Shown here piece by piece: positions 31,040-39,704 of a stretch of 64,000 bases of DNA. Made by a program: the position numbers and the translations under genes. Positions within the stretch are counted from its first letter, which is position 1. Every line of letters begins with the position of its first letter. Location of the stretch: the NCBI RefSeq assembly GCF_009707865.1, contig NZ_WMBA01000025.1, positions 1 through 64,000 on the forward strand, read 5' to 3'. Source of the DNA: Amycolatopsis pithecellobii. Lineage in GTDB: Bacteria > Actinomycetota > Actinomycetes > Mycobacteriales > Pseudonocardiaceae. The notes below the pieces were generated by a model, which saw only the letters and a program-made list of their open reading frames with translations, was not told where the DNA came from and did no database searches.

Positions 31040-31351
31040 TCAAACGCCCCCATGACCTGCGAGAACAGGGCATGGGGGTGTTTTTGGTGTTGTCCGGCGG
31101 TGTCCGGCCATGTCCCGCCGTCCACGGCCGCTGGCGCCCAATGGGCGCCCACGGTTTACAACCTGCCCGATTCCCTCGTGTCCGGGAAAACCCGGAAGCC
31201 CCGGGTAACTGATCTGGTCCGCCTTGTGACCGAAGAGACGATGCAAATCGCTGCCGCAGACTGCGGCCGTCACCATCTGAACAAGCACGTGGCCGGTGCT
31301 GGACTCATCGAAGGTGACTTCGCGGATATCGAATTTGCCCCGTGCGACCAA
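31040..31351 (-). pseudogene. Truncated zinc-type alcohol dehydrogenase
   Basis: KFDIREVTFDESSTGHVLVQ leads to AAVCGSDLHRLFGHK and PGFPGHEGIGQVV, the N-terminal catalytic-zinc region (Cys, His, Glu-His) of medium-chain dehydrogenases. Sequence identity is lost after about 70 residues and no Rossmann half follows. The upstream start codon is also missing. It is a fragment only. Confidence 0.75.
31043..31085 (+). terminator. Displaced tRNA terminator
   Basis: ACGCCCCCATG pairs with CATGGGGGTGT around an inner CCTG/CAGG, followed by TTTTT. It lies directly after the right att copy, so it probably terminated the tRNA transcript before integration. Confidence 0.7.
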
Positions 31352-31447
31352 CGTTGCCGCCTGCCACCGAAGACGTGCCCTGGGCCTTACTGTACCGGGT
31401 ACCAGTTGGGTCCGGGGCGGACATTGGGGGAGGCGACCAGGCGGGGT

Positions 31448-31728
31448 TCAGCGTGGTTTGTAGGCGTCGCGTCGGTGTCGGATGTCGCGGATGGTGATTT
31501 CTCGCGTTTGTTCGTCGATCACATACAGGATGCGCCATTCGCGCATGATGCGGGCTGAGTGGACGCCGTGAAAGGGCGAGTCGAGTCCTTGCCCACGCGG
31601 TGGGGATTTTCGGTGAGTGGGCCGTTGAGGAAGTCGGACACGGCTATGACGACGTCGATCGGGAGTTGTTCGGCGAGGGCTCGGCGGGCCGTGCGGGTCA
31701 GGTTGACGTCGTAGGGCTCAGCGGTCAT
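31448..31728 (-). pseudogene. relE: RelE-type toxin, frameshifted
   Basis: The first frame encodes YDVNLTRTARRALAEQLPID...LTENPHRVGK. The natural continuation (LDSPFHGVHSARIMREWRI, then VIDEQTREITIRDIRHRRDAY) is in another frame from about 31600 and stops at 31448. A single missing base in the GGCAAGGACTC region explains it. RelE toxins cleave mRNA on the ribosome; the break would inactivate this one. Confidence 0.8.
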
Positions 31729-32005
31729 GCGGCCGTTCGCGCTTGATGCGTTCGGCGATCAGCGCGTTGAGGGCGTCACGGCCGACGACCACGGGCTCGG
31801 TGTCCTCCAGCGCCCGGCGAGCGCCGGGGTCGGACAACACCTCGATGGTCTCGCGCAAGCGGTCCAGCTCGCCGGAGGGCACGAGGTCGGCCACGTGCTC
31901 GCCGTGGGCGATCACCGAGATGGTTTCGCCGTGTTCGGCGCGGCGCACGACATCGGCCAAGGACGGGTTGTCCTCGGCGCGGATGGTGCCTGCCGGTTCG
32001 GTCAT
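31718..32005 (-). CDS. relB: Phd/RelB-type antitoxin
   Basis: This 95-aa protein has an N-terminal DNA-binding region (ADVVRRAEHGETISVIAHGEHVADLVPSG) typical of Phd/YefM antitoxins and an acidic helical C-terminus. It overlaps the toxin start by 11 nt, as normal for such operons. It is intact while its toxin is broken. Confidence 0.82.
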   Translation of the reverse strand: MTEPAGTIRAEDNPSLADVVRRAEHGETISVIAHGEHVADLVPSGELDRLRETIEVLSDPGARRALEDTEPVVVGRDALNALIAERIKRERPHDR

Positions 32006-32337
32006 GGTTCTCAGGATACGGGGCTCATGCGTTCCTAGACAGCGGGCGGGCGTGTCACAGTGCGGTACCGCCAGGGGTGAATGTGACAGGTCCGGACGGG
32101 TTGGGCGGGCTGCTGGTGGTCTCATTCCTGGTCTCATTCGTTTCGATCGAAGCCATGCCCAGCACGCTAGCGTCTCCTGTCTGTATGTTCGTGCCTCCGC
32201 GGACCTGCCTGATAGCGCCGTCGTCGTGGGTGGCGATCAACGCGGGGTCGGCATTTGGACGCCAGCGCCCAATCAACGCCCAAACGGCGGGTGTACGCCG
32301 AGAAACCGCAGTTCAAAGGTGGTTTGCTTGATCGTCC

Positions 32338-32375
32338 GTAAATCAGATGGCACTGCCTTCAGAGGTTCGAATCCT
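32338..32375 (+). repeat. Third, degenerate att copy
   Basis: This stretch matches positions 99-136 of the tRNA over 38 bp with one mismatch (C to T at 32348), then diverges. It is evidence of a previous integration event at the same site. Confidence 0.82.
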
Positions 32376-32509
32376 TGCTCTCTTAGCGTCGATCACCTCC
32401 GGTCGCGGAGACGAGCTCGAACGGCCGGGAGTTGTCCGAAGGTTGTCCGCGCCGTTGGTGGTGTGACTCCGCGGTATCAGGGCTGTGAGCGACCCAGCTG
32501 GAGCAATTG

Positions 32510-33717
32510 TCAAGGCCTGTGGATGAAGGTCATTGCGCGACGGGGGCTGGCGAGCTGATCGGGCGCCGTGTCCGGCTCGGTGAGTGTCTCGAGTGTGGGG
32601 TCGCGTTCGAGGAGTTGGCCGTTTTCGAAGCGGGCGCCGGCGCGGACGAGTGCGACGAGTTCGGGCGCGTTCACCGCGCGCCAGCGGGTCTGCGCTGACT
32701 CGATGAGCGTGAACGGCGTCCCCAGCCCGGCCCCGCGCGAGCCGGGTCCCTTGGTGACCTTGGTCCGGTGCTGCACCGTGGAGGGGGTGGACTCGACGGG
32801 GTTGGTGGTGCGCAGGTGGATCCAGTGCGCGGCCGGGTAGTCGAAGAACGCTCGTAGCACGTCGACGTCCTCGGTGATCTTGGCGGCGGCCTTGGGAAAC
32901 TTGGCCCCGTAGGCGGCGTCGAACACCTTCACCGCGTCCAGGGCGTGTCGCTTGTCCTCGGCGTTCCAGATCTCGGCCAGGGCCTTCTTCGCCCCGCGAT
33001 GCGCGGACTTGGGCAACGCGGACAGCACGTTGGCGATCTTGTGGAACCAGCGGCGCTGCTCCCGTGTTTCGGGGAACACTTCGCGCAGTGCGCCCCAAAA
33101 TCCGAGCGCACCGTCCCCGACCGCGAGCGCCGAGGCCCGCATCCCGCGGCGCTAAACATGCGCGCCGACGGGCGCAAGGAACTCGTTGCCCTGGCGGATG
33201 GCAGATACACAAAGTCCACAGTGGACAGATGGCATTCGGCGAACGCGCGCTGCGCAGCCTTCCACTGCTCGGTCAGTTTCGTGACCACCGGCTCGGCCAA
33301 ACCCTTGGCCGAGCCGAGGAACTGACCCAGCGCGGGCACAAAGTCGCCCGAGGGCAGGCCGTGCAGGTAGAGCAGCGGCAGCACCTCGGTGATCTTCGGG
33401 GTCTTGCGCGCCCAGGACGGCAGGATCGTCGAGGCGACCCCTTCCGCTCGCCGGTCTCGCGATCGACGCGCTTGTCGTTGACCCGCGGCGCGGTCACCTC
33501 CACCGCACCCGCGCTGGTCAACACCTCGCGGGGGCTGGCGGGAGCCCTTACGCACGACCAGGCGGTGGCCGTGCTCGTCGCGCTGGTCGGCATAAGCGGC
33601 GATATAGGCGTCGACCTCGGCTTGCAGAGCTTCGGCGAGCATCCGGCGCGCGCCCTCCCGGACGATCCGGTCGATCAACGACGACGAATCATTCGCGACC
33701 AGGCCGGTCATCGCCAC
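32510..33717 (-). pseudogene. IS256-family transposase, multiply frameshifted
   Basis: The N-terminal part (REGARRMLAEALQAEVDAYI, DQRDEHGHRLVVRKG), the middle (FASTILPSW-like, LYLHGLPSGDFVPALGQFLG) and the C-terminal part (REQRRWFHKIANVLSALPKS, LRTTNPVESTPSTVQHRT) of a mutator-type transposase are spread over three frames. It ends at 32510 with a complete C-terminus. Indels near 33160, 33440 and 33540 break it, so it is inactive. No terminal inverted repeats were convincingly found. Confidence 0.82.
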
Positions 33718-33916
33718 CGGATTCGGGGCCAGGGACTACGTGAGCATGGGCGTACCTTCCCGAACCAGCGCGCCAACGCTGGCCCTGATCAGAACTCCAG
33801 ACCTTTCAGATCACCCCTCCTGACTGCCGGACTCGTGCGACACCCCGGACTGACCGTGTGGATTTATGCGTGCACGCCGATGACAGGCAATCGTGAACTC
33901 TGGGTAAGTTGACAGC

Positions 33917-34195
33917 GTGCCCGACGAGTCTCCGCTTCTGCTGGACCAGCTAAAGCAAGTGCTCGGCAAACGGCTTGGGAGCGCTCGAGGTGATGCCGGG
34001 CTGTCCCTGGACGACCTGGCCGAACGAACCGGCCTCGACCGGACGACAATCCACCGGATCGAACAGGGTGATGCGACCGCGAAGCTCGATACGCTGGTCT
34101 TCCTCTTTCACGCCCTCAGAATCGACCCCGCCCCGATCATGCGGGAGCTGGTGGATCTGGTCCACACACGGCGAGACCCGGGCCGGCGGCCCTAG
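33917..34195 (+). CDS. Small XRE-family regulator (92 aa)
   Basis: An HTH_3 domain (ARGDAGLSLDDLAERTGLDRTTIHRIEQGDATAKLDTLVFLFHALRID) makes up most of the protein. It starts at a GTG directly after a possible -10. It stands alone beside the IS remnant; its targets are unknown. Confidence 0.82.
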   Translation: MPDESPLLLDQLKQVLGKRLGSARGDAGLSLDDLAERTGLDRTTIHRIEQGDATAKLDTLVFLFHALRIDPAPIMRELVDLVHTRRDPGRRP

Positions 34196-34666
34196 CTAGC
34201 CCGTTCTGGCAACAGCTGTCCTAATCAGACATTGACCGCGGCACGAGATCCTCCGGCGACGGAGCAGGACTGCTAGCTCTCGCCTGACCCGAATGCGGTT
34301 GCGTCAAAGTACGACTCGTCGCCAGACCGTCACCGGCATCTCCCGCCTTGTGCTCATAGTGTCCGATTCGTTGACGGCGTGGCCGCGTACGAATGAACGT
34401 GGGTCCGTTGACCAAAAAAGCGACGGCGTCGATTCCAGCCGTCGTGGGAAGTCCAACTATTCGATAATAGAGGGTTATGTTAGCGCGATCACAAATACAA
34501 CCCTGCGCACCCTCGGTGCGCCGTCCGGGCTGGGTGACCAACCCATACTCGTCACTCCTCGAATGCTGGAGGCGACAGGCATCGCCCACCCCGCTCATCT
34601 GGTGGTCGATCTGGAGCAGCGGGATGTCGCCGTTTCCGGTCGGAGATCTCATGCCGAGGACAGGGC
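34196..34666. other. No gene recognised (about 470 bp)
   Basis: Several short frames exist on both strands but none has a good ribosome-binding site or recognisable domain. Composition is less GC-rich around 34440-34490 (AACTATTCGATAATAGAGG), which may be promoter or decayed DNA. Confidence 0.5.
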
Positions 34667-34906
34667 TCACGCCTCCTTATCGGCCCGCTGGGTGTAGAAG
34701 CGGTAGCCCTCGGTGCCGGCCATGTGCTGGCCCCCGAAGCGGGACGCGTTCCAGCCGCCAACGCGCACGACTGAGTCGACGGTGATCTTGGCGCCGGCCA
34801 ACTCTGCGGCGCCCACTAGGTCCAGCACCCGGTCACGCGCCGCTGCGGAGACCAGCGGTCCCAGCACGTGAGCTACCCACCTCCCGTCTGCCGTGACTCG
34901 GCTCAC
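34667..34906 (-). CDS. Hypothetical protein (79 aa)
   Basis: This is a plausible small alpha/beta protein (GPLVSAAARDRVLDLVGAAELAGAKITVDSVVRVGGW) of no recognised family. It is divergent from the LLM oxidoreductase gene across a palindromic operator. Confidence 0.55.
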   Translation of the reverse strand: MSRVTADGRWVAHVLGPLVSAAARDRVLDLVGAAELAGAKITVDSVVRVGGWNASRFGGQHMAGTEGYRFYTQRADKEA

Positions 34907-34934
34907 AGCGGAAAACTAGTTGATATGAACGATC

Positions 34935-34958
34935 GTCGTTATACTCGACTATAACGAC
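34935..34958. promoter_or_regulatory. Operator GTCGTTATA-N6-TATAACGAC
   Basis: Perfect 9-bp inverted arms 26 nt before the LLM gene start form a TetR/MarR-sized operator in a short AT-rich promoter region. Confidence 0.7.
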
Positions 34959-34983
34959 TTTAGCACATCTTGAGGGACTGGTT

Positions 34984-36045
34984 ATGGCATTCGAGATCGG
35001 CATCCACACCTTCGGTGAAATCTCTCCCGACCCCTTCACCCGTAGGGTGCCTTCCGCGTTGGAGCGTATGCGTGACACCGTGGAGCAGGCCGTCGTGGCC
35101 GAGCAGGCCGGGTTGGATGTGTTCGGTGTTGGCGAGCATCATCGGGGGGATTTCATTGCGTCCTCGCCTGCGGTGATGCTGGCCGCTATCGCTGCCAGGA
35201 CCTGCAAGATCCGGCTGACCAGTGCTGTGACGGTGCTCAGCTCGCTGGACCCGGTCCGGTTGTTCCAGGACTTCGCCACGTTGGACCTGGTTTCGGGTGG
35301 CCGCGCGGAGATCATCGCGGGGCGGGGCTCGCATATCGATTCTTTCCCGCTGTTCGGTTACGATCTTGCCGACTACGACGCCCTGTTCGCGGAGAAGCTG
35401 GAACTGCTGGTGGCTATCCGTAACGAGCATCCGATCAGTTGGCAGGGGACGTTCCGGCCGGCGCTTGACGCTGCCGATGTCGCGCCTCGGCCGGTCCAGT
35501 CGAGGCTGCCGATTTTTGTTGGTGTGGGTGGTACTCCGTCCTCGGGTGCTCGCGCCGGGCGGCTCGGGCTGCCTCTCGCCTACGGTGTCCTGCTCGGCCG
35601 GGTGGACGACGCGTTGCGTGTGGACGAGGCGTACAACTCTGCTGCCGTCGGCGCCGGATACGACCCGCGTTCGCTTGACAAGACGATCGCCGGGCACGGG
35701 TTCGTGGCGCGGACCAGCCAGGAGGCTCGGGACCTGATGTACCCGTACTTCAGCAACGGCATGGTCGCGAACGCGCGGCACCGCGCGCAGGCCGGTCCCC
35801 GCATGCCGCGGCCGATGTTCGATACCCAGGCCTCGCCCGTAGGTGCGCTGATGGCGGGCAGCCCGCAAGAGGTGATCGACAAGCTGATGCTCCAGCACGA
35901 GCTGTACAACAACAATCGCGTCCTCGTCTACATGGGACTCGGTGGGGTACCTCAGCAGGACCACCTCAAGGCGATCGAGCTGCTCGGCACGGAGGTCGCG
36001 CCCGTACTGCGCAAGGAAATCACCGTTACCCAACCCGTCGCTTGA
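34984..36045 (+). CDS. LLM-class flavin-dependent oxidoreductase
   Basis: This 353-aa protein has a luciferase-like TIM barrel (AGLDVFGVGEHHRGDFIASSPAV, TSAVTVLSSLDPVRLFQDFATLD, GRAEIIAGRGSHIDSFPLFG). Such enzymes use FMN or F420; the substrate is unknown. A TTGA overlap links it to the YceI gene, forming a two-gene operon under the 34935-34958 operator. Confidence 0.93.
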   Translation: MAFEIGIHTFGEISPDPFTRRVPSALERMRDTVEQAVVAEQAGLDVFGVGEHHRGDFIASSPAVMLAAIAARTCKIRLTSAVTVLSSLDPVRLFQDFATLDLVSGGRAEIIAGRGSHIDSFPLFGYDLADYDALFAEKLELLVAIRNEHPISWQGTFRPALDAADVAPRPVQSRLPIFVGVGGTPSSGARAGRLGLPLAYGVLLGRVDDALRVDEAYNSAAVGAGYDPRSLDKTIAGHGFVARTSQEARDLMYPYFSNGMVANARHRAQAGPRMPRPMFDTQASPVGALMAGSPQEVIDKLMLQHELYNNNRVLVYMGLGGVPQQDHLKAIELLGTEVAPVLRKEITVTQPVA

Positions 36046-36560
36046 CATACCGGCAGGTCCCCGAAGCCAGTATTTACGAGCTGGACCCCGGCCGGTCCTC
36101 CATCTCGTTCGTCACGCGGCACCTGTTCGGCAGCGCCAAGGTCACCGGGTCCTTCGACCTCAACCACGGGCGGATCGAGGTCGGCTTGCCGGCCACGACG
36201 TCGAAGGTGCACGCCGAGGCCGACGCGACGAGCTTCCGCACGAAGATCAAGCTTCGGGACAAGATCGTGCGCTCCGCGATGTTGCTGGACGCCGAAAAGC
36301 ACCCCAGCCTCACCTTCCAATCCACCGAAGTGCGCCTCGAAGACGGGCAGTGGGTGCTCAAAGGCGACCTGACGGTCCGCGGCAAGACTGCGCCGGTGGA
36401 GTTTGCCGTCACCGAAGCCAAGACAACGCGTGACGGCCTCTCGCTGCACGCAGAGGGTGTCGTCGACCGTTACGCCCACGGCATCACCGCCGGAAAGGGC
36501 TTCGCCGCGCGTCGGTTGAAGCTGGATCTCGCCGTGCACGCGGTGAAAGTCGTGTCCTGA
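36042..36560 (+). CDS. YceI-family protein
   Basis: This 172-aa protein has a lipocalin-like fold: YELDPGRSSISFVTRHLFGSA at the start, then SFRTKIKLRDKIVRS, HPSLTF, LTVRGKTAPVEF and HGITAGKGF. YceI proteins bind isoprenoid-like amphiphiles. There is no signal peptide, so it is cytoplasmic. The TTG start is coupled to the upstream stop. Confidence 0.92.
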   Translation: MTYRQVPEASIYELDPGRSSISFVTRHLFGSAKVTGSFDLNHGRIEVGLPATTSKVHAEADATSFRTKIKLRDKIVRSAMLLDAEKHPSLTFQSTEVRLEDGQWVLKGDLTVRGKTAPVEFAVTEAKTTRDGLSLHAEGVVDRYAHGITAGKGFAARRLKLDLAVHAVKVVS

Positions 36561-36571
36561 TCGACGATCCG

Positions 36572-36618
36572 ACACGAGAAAGGGCCGTTCCGCAGCGTTG
36601 CGGACGGCCCCGTTCTCG
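36572..36618. terminator. Bidirectional terminator
   Basis: CACGAGAA...GGGCCGT.CCGC pairs with GCGG.CGGCCC..TTCTCGTG, a long near-perfect hairpin between convergent genes. Confidence 0.8.
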
Positions 36619-36624
36619 TGGTGT

Positions 36625-37443
36625 TCAGCGGCTGGTGAAGATGACGTGCGGCGGCGCTGTGGCCGGGCCGGCGTAGTCCGGCCCCTCGGCCTTGACGCGC
36701 TCGTCGTGGTTCTCCTTCACCGACTGGAAGACCGCCTGGGTGTCCGGGCTGTCCCACAGGTCGATGGTGAGGTCATGCGTGAGTCGGTCGGCTGCCGCAG
36801 TGCCGCCGATCGACCAGGCCTTCAGCAGTGTCCGGGTGACGGCCAGGGCCTGCGTCGCCCCCTGGGACAGGCGGGTCGCCAGTTTCGCGGCAAACTCGTC
36901 GAGCTCGTCGTCGGGCACCACGTAGGACGCGAGTTCCGGGATCTCGCGCACTGGGGTCGGCTCGCCGAGCATCGCCATCTTGGTGGCCTTCACCGGGCCG
37001 ATCTTCGTCGCGAGCCGCTGGAGGCCACCGGCGAGCGGCACGTTGTTGCCGTTGATCTCGATGTTCCAGAAGACGGCGTTTTCCGCCGCCACCAAGAAGT
37101 CGGCAGCCAGCGCCAGTTCGAAACCGCCACCCACCGCCAGCCCGCGGACCGCAGCAACCACCGGAACCCGCAGCGCTTCGATCGCCCGGTACGCGGTGTC
37201 AATCTCCGCGATGAACGTGCGGAACCAGTCCCGGCTCTTTCCCGGCCATTCATGGGCCGCGCCGCCGACGCTGAAGTTCGGTCCCTCCGCTTCGATCAGC
37301 AGAGCCCGGATGTCGGACTCACTCGCCGCGTGCACGGCTTCGCGGATCTCATGGCGGAACTCGTCATCGACCCAGTTATTAGGGCCGCCCGCCAGGATCA
37401 GATGCCCGACCGCACCATCCTGCCGGAAACGCACCACAGTCAT
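36625..37443 (-). CDS. Enoyl-CoA hydratase/isomerase family protein
   Basis: This 272-aa protein has a crotonase fold: AVRGLAVGGGFELALAADFLVAAENAVF forms the oxyanion region, with FSVGGAAHEWPGK earlier. The usual catalytic Glu pair is not clearly conserved, so the exact reaction is open. GAGGAGAAAG precedes the ATG at 37443. Confidence 0.9.
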   Translation of the reverse strand: MTVVRFRQDGAVGHLILAGGPNNWVDDEFRHEIREAVHAASESDIRALLIEAEGPNFSVGGAAHEWPGKSRDWFRTFIAEIDTAYRAIEALRVPVVAAVRGLAVGGGFELALAADFLVAAENAVFWNIEINGNNVPLAGGLQRLATKIGPVKATKMAMLGEPTPVREIPELASYVVPDDELDEFAAKLATRLSQGATQALAVTRTLLKAWSIGGTAAADRLTHDLTIDLWDSPDTQAVFQSVKENHDERVKAEGPDYAGPATAPPHVIFTSR

Positions 37444-37624
37444 GACTTTCTCCTCTATTTCCAGGAAATTACCCGAAGCGCAATCGCGCGCGCTTGACGG
37501 AAAGAATGACGATCGCAGCGGGTTTCCGAGGACCACACCGTGACGTCGAGCAGACAGAACGTCTGTAGATCATCCTACTTGACGAAACACGGGAACTGTC
37601 AAGGAAATTGTCGGACTGACCAGA
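37444..37624. promoter_or_regulatory. Promoter region with CAGAC-N5-GTCTG repeat
   Basis: A small inverted repeat (CAGAC, GTCTG) lies around 37553-37567 in an otherwise gene-free stretch upstream of the crotonase gene. It is a weak operator candidate. Confidence 0.3.
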
Positions 37625-38512
37625 ATGACGTATCATCGCGAAGTGGTTGAAACCTTTGCGCTTCGCGCAGCCGCGAGCCCGGACGTCCCGGCCGTGATCC
37701 GCTCGACCATGTGGCGCGGCCTGGAACTCGCCGCCGCCGATCCGGTCTCAAAAAACGGTGATCTCGGCCGACGGCGGCGACACCTTCCTTCCGCCGTACA
37801 TCAACGAAAGCGGCTCGTTGATTGCCCTCATCGGGGCTCCGGATCGCGCCGGCCTGGTCCGCCCGCCGGCCCGTCTTGCCCGACGATCGGCTGCGCGTCC
37901 TGACCGGCGACGCGGCGCCAGCCCGCGGCCGCGAACAGCGCGTCGAACTCCGCGAGATCGCGTCCTGCCCTTCGGTGATACAACGTCGGCACGCTCGGAG
38001 ACTCGCCGTCGGCCGCCTTCGTGCAGAACGGCCAGTGCAGCCAGGTACGACAACGAGTTGCTGTGCGACATCGCCCGCCGGGAAGGCTGTGACTGCAATT
38101 CGCCCGACGTCGACTTCTTCTCGAGCCTGCCAAACAGCGTCGCGAACGGCCGGTTGACGATCGGCAGTGCAGCCATCGTCTCGAGCGAGTTCTTCAAGTC
38201 TACAGTGGACTTGAGGTCTCCGGCGTGCAGGTGGTGCGCTTCCCCGATTCGAACCCGGCCTTCACACAAGTGGCCAACGGCACCGTCGACGCGTGGGTGA
38301 TTCCCCTGACGATCGGGCAGAAGGACCTCGATGAGAACCTCCCGGCGCCGCTCGCGGTCGGCTACACCAAGCTTGACAAGGAGCCGACGACCGCGTGGGC
38401 CGTCGTGACGTCCGACACCGGCCTGCGGAACGAACTCGATGTCGGCCCCACCGACCCGTTGCCAGCCGAGTCCGAACCCGGCTGGCGAGGCCTGCCCGCG
38501 ACGAACCACTGA
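37625..38512 (+). pseudogene. Decayed gene region with ABC substrate-binding protein fragments
   Basis: Plus-strand fragments in different frames (DNELLCDIARREG, PNSVANGRLTIGSAAIVSSE, then VQVVRFPDSNPAFTQVANGTVDAWVI and WAVVTSDTGLRNELD) match the pattern of amino-acid ABC substrate-binding proteins broken by indels. On the minus strand about 37860-38000 a methyltransferase-like C-terminus (DLAEFDALFAAAGWRRV) is also visible. The 37625-37740 start (EVVETFALRAAASPDVPAVI) is unrecognised. No intact gene is present. Confidence 0.6.
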
Positions 38513-38567
38513 GACGGTCCGCAGTCGGCCGATTGCCCCGACGCCGCAAGCTTTTCTGAAGCGACCG

Positions 38568-39095
38568 TCAGCTGGGCTCGGCTCGGGCGGCCAACTCGCA
38601 GGCACTGGTCGCCCGTTCGCCGGCGCTTTCCGCGGCCCGGCCGAGCAAGGCCGTCAACTGACGGGCTTCGTCGTCCGAAAGGTGCCGGAGAACGTGCCGC
38701 TCGGCCTCAGCCACCCGCGCGGAAAGCGACTGGAGGGTTTTCTCGCCCTTCGCGGTCAGAGTGACGCGCCGGGACCGGCGGTCCGCCGGGTCGGGCGTGC
38801 GGCGGACGAGCTTCTGCCGCTCCAGCTCGTCGAGCAGATGCGTGATGATGGTGCGGTCCATGCCCAGCCGCTCGGCGATCGCGGCCTGGTTGGGTATGGA
38901 ACCCGTCGCGGCCATCGCCGCCGCGGCCTCGATGACCTGGTAGCCGCGCGGCCCGCTCGGGAAATAGGCCACGGCGTCTTCCGCTGCCTTGAGGTACGCC
39001 CGCATCACGGTGCCGAGCAACCAGCCGAAGTCGTCACCTGTCTCCACGATCACCGATTCATGGTACAGCCGTCGCGCCGAAGAGGCGCGCGCCAC
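38568..39095 (-). CDS. MarR-family transcriptional regulator
   Basis: This 175-aa protein has a winged helix: GSIPNQAAIAERLGMDRTIITHLLDELERQKLVRRTPDPADRRSRRVTLTAKGEKTL, with the MarR wing motif DPADRRSRR. The likely target is a neighbouring operon. The start is uncertain by about 15 codons. Confidence 0.93.
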   Translation of the reverse strand: MARASSARRLYHESVIVETGDDFGWLLGTVMRAYLKAAEDAVAYFPSGPRGYQVIEAAAAMAATGSIPNQAAIAERLGMDRTIITHLLDELERQKLVRRTPDPADRRSRRVTLTAKGEKTLQSLSARVAEAERHVLRHLSDDEARQLTALLGRAAESAGERATSACELAARAEPS

Positions 39096-39704
39096 GATCG
39101 TCGGGAATCACGATCGTTGACCCCGCTGATCGGCGGAGCAGCCACACGGGTACCGCCCCCGCCGCCCTGAAACTCAGTCCTCGTAGATCTCGACCGGAGC
39201 GCGGGGGCAAGTTTGCCGGTGCCGAACCTCGCGGACTGTTTCCGCGGAGAGCCGTCCATGGCGGAGTAGCCGCAGGTGCTGGGTTCGCCGTGGGGCAGGG
39301 TGAGGCCGCTGTCGGCAGGAAGAGCAAGCCGTGCGCCACTTCCGCCTGCTTAGGATCTCGTCAATGGTGATGTCGACGTAGGGCTTGGCGGCGGGCATGG
39401 GCGGTTAACGAGGCGGTGATCGGGACGCCGAATGCTCGCGGTGACGAGCGACGGCGCCGGGGCAGGGAACGTCGTCGTGCCACCGCGAACGAGCAGGATG
39501 TGGTCCTTGACCTTGCCGGACTGGATCAGAGAGATCACTTCGGCAGGCGACGACAGATATCTCCGTCCTCCTCAGGGATTTCGTCGTATCGATGTCCGAC
39601 TGGGACAACGGTAGGCGTGCGCCCGCCACCACGGCACACCCATTCGGGTGTGCCGCCCGACGCCCGCGTGCGGTCTCCTGTCACCTCCGAGACGAGGAGG
39701 TCCC
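39096..39704. other. No intact gene (about 600 bp)
   Basis: Minus-strand pieces (VISLIQSGKVKDHILLVRGG; PYVDITIDEILSRRKWRTAC) look like real protein but are short and in different frames, so this is probably decayed coding DNA. The last 30 bp hold the GAGGAGG ribosome-binding site of the next gene. Confidence 0.5.

Larger units (their letters stand above)
31035..32375. mobile_element. Remnant of an older insertion at the same tRNA
   Basis: The segment lies between the right att repeat and a third att-like copy (32338-32375). It contains only a truncated dehydrogenase, an intact antitoxin with a broken toxin, and non-coding DNA, as expected for a decayed tandem integration. The residual 2005-2375 bp-style cargo has no integrase left. 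Confidence 0.55.

Noticed and set aside
32055-32276. 73-aa minus-strand frame near the third att copy
   Set aside because: It has no ribosome-binding site or recognisable domain and lies within a decayed region.
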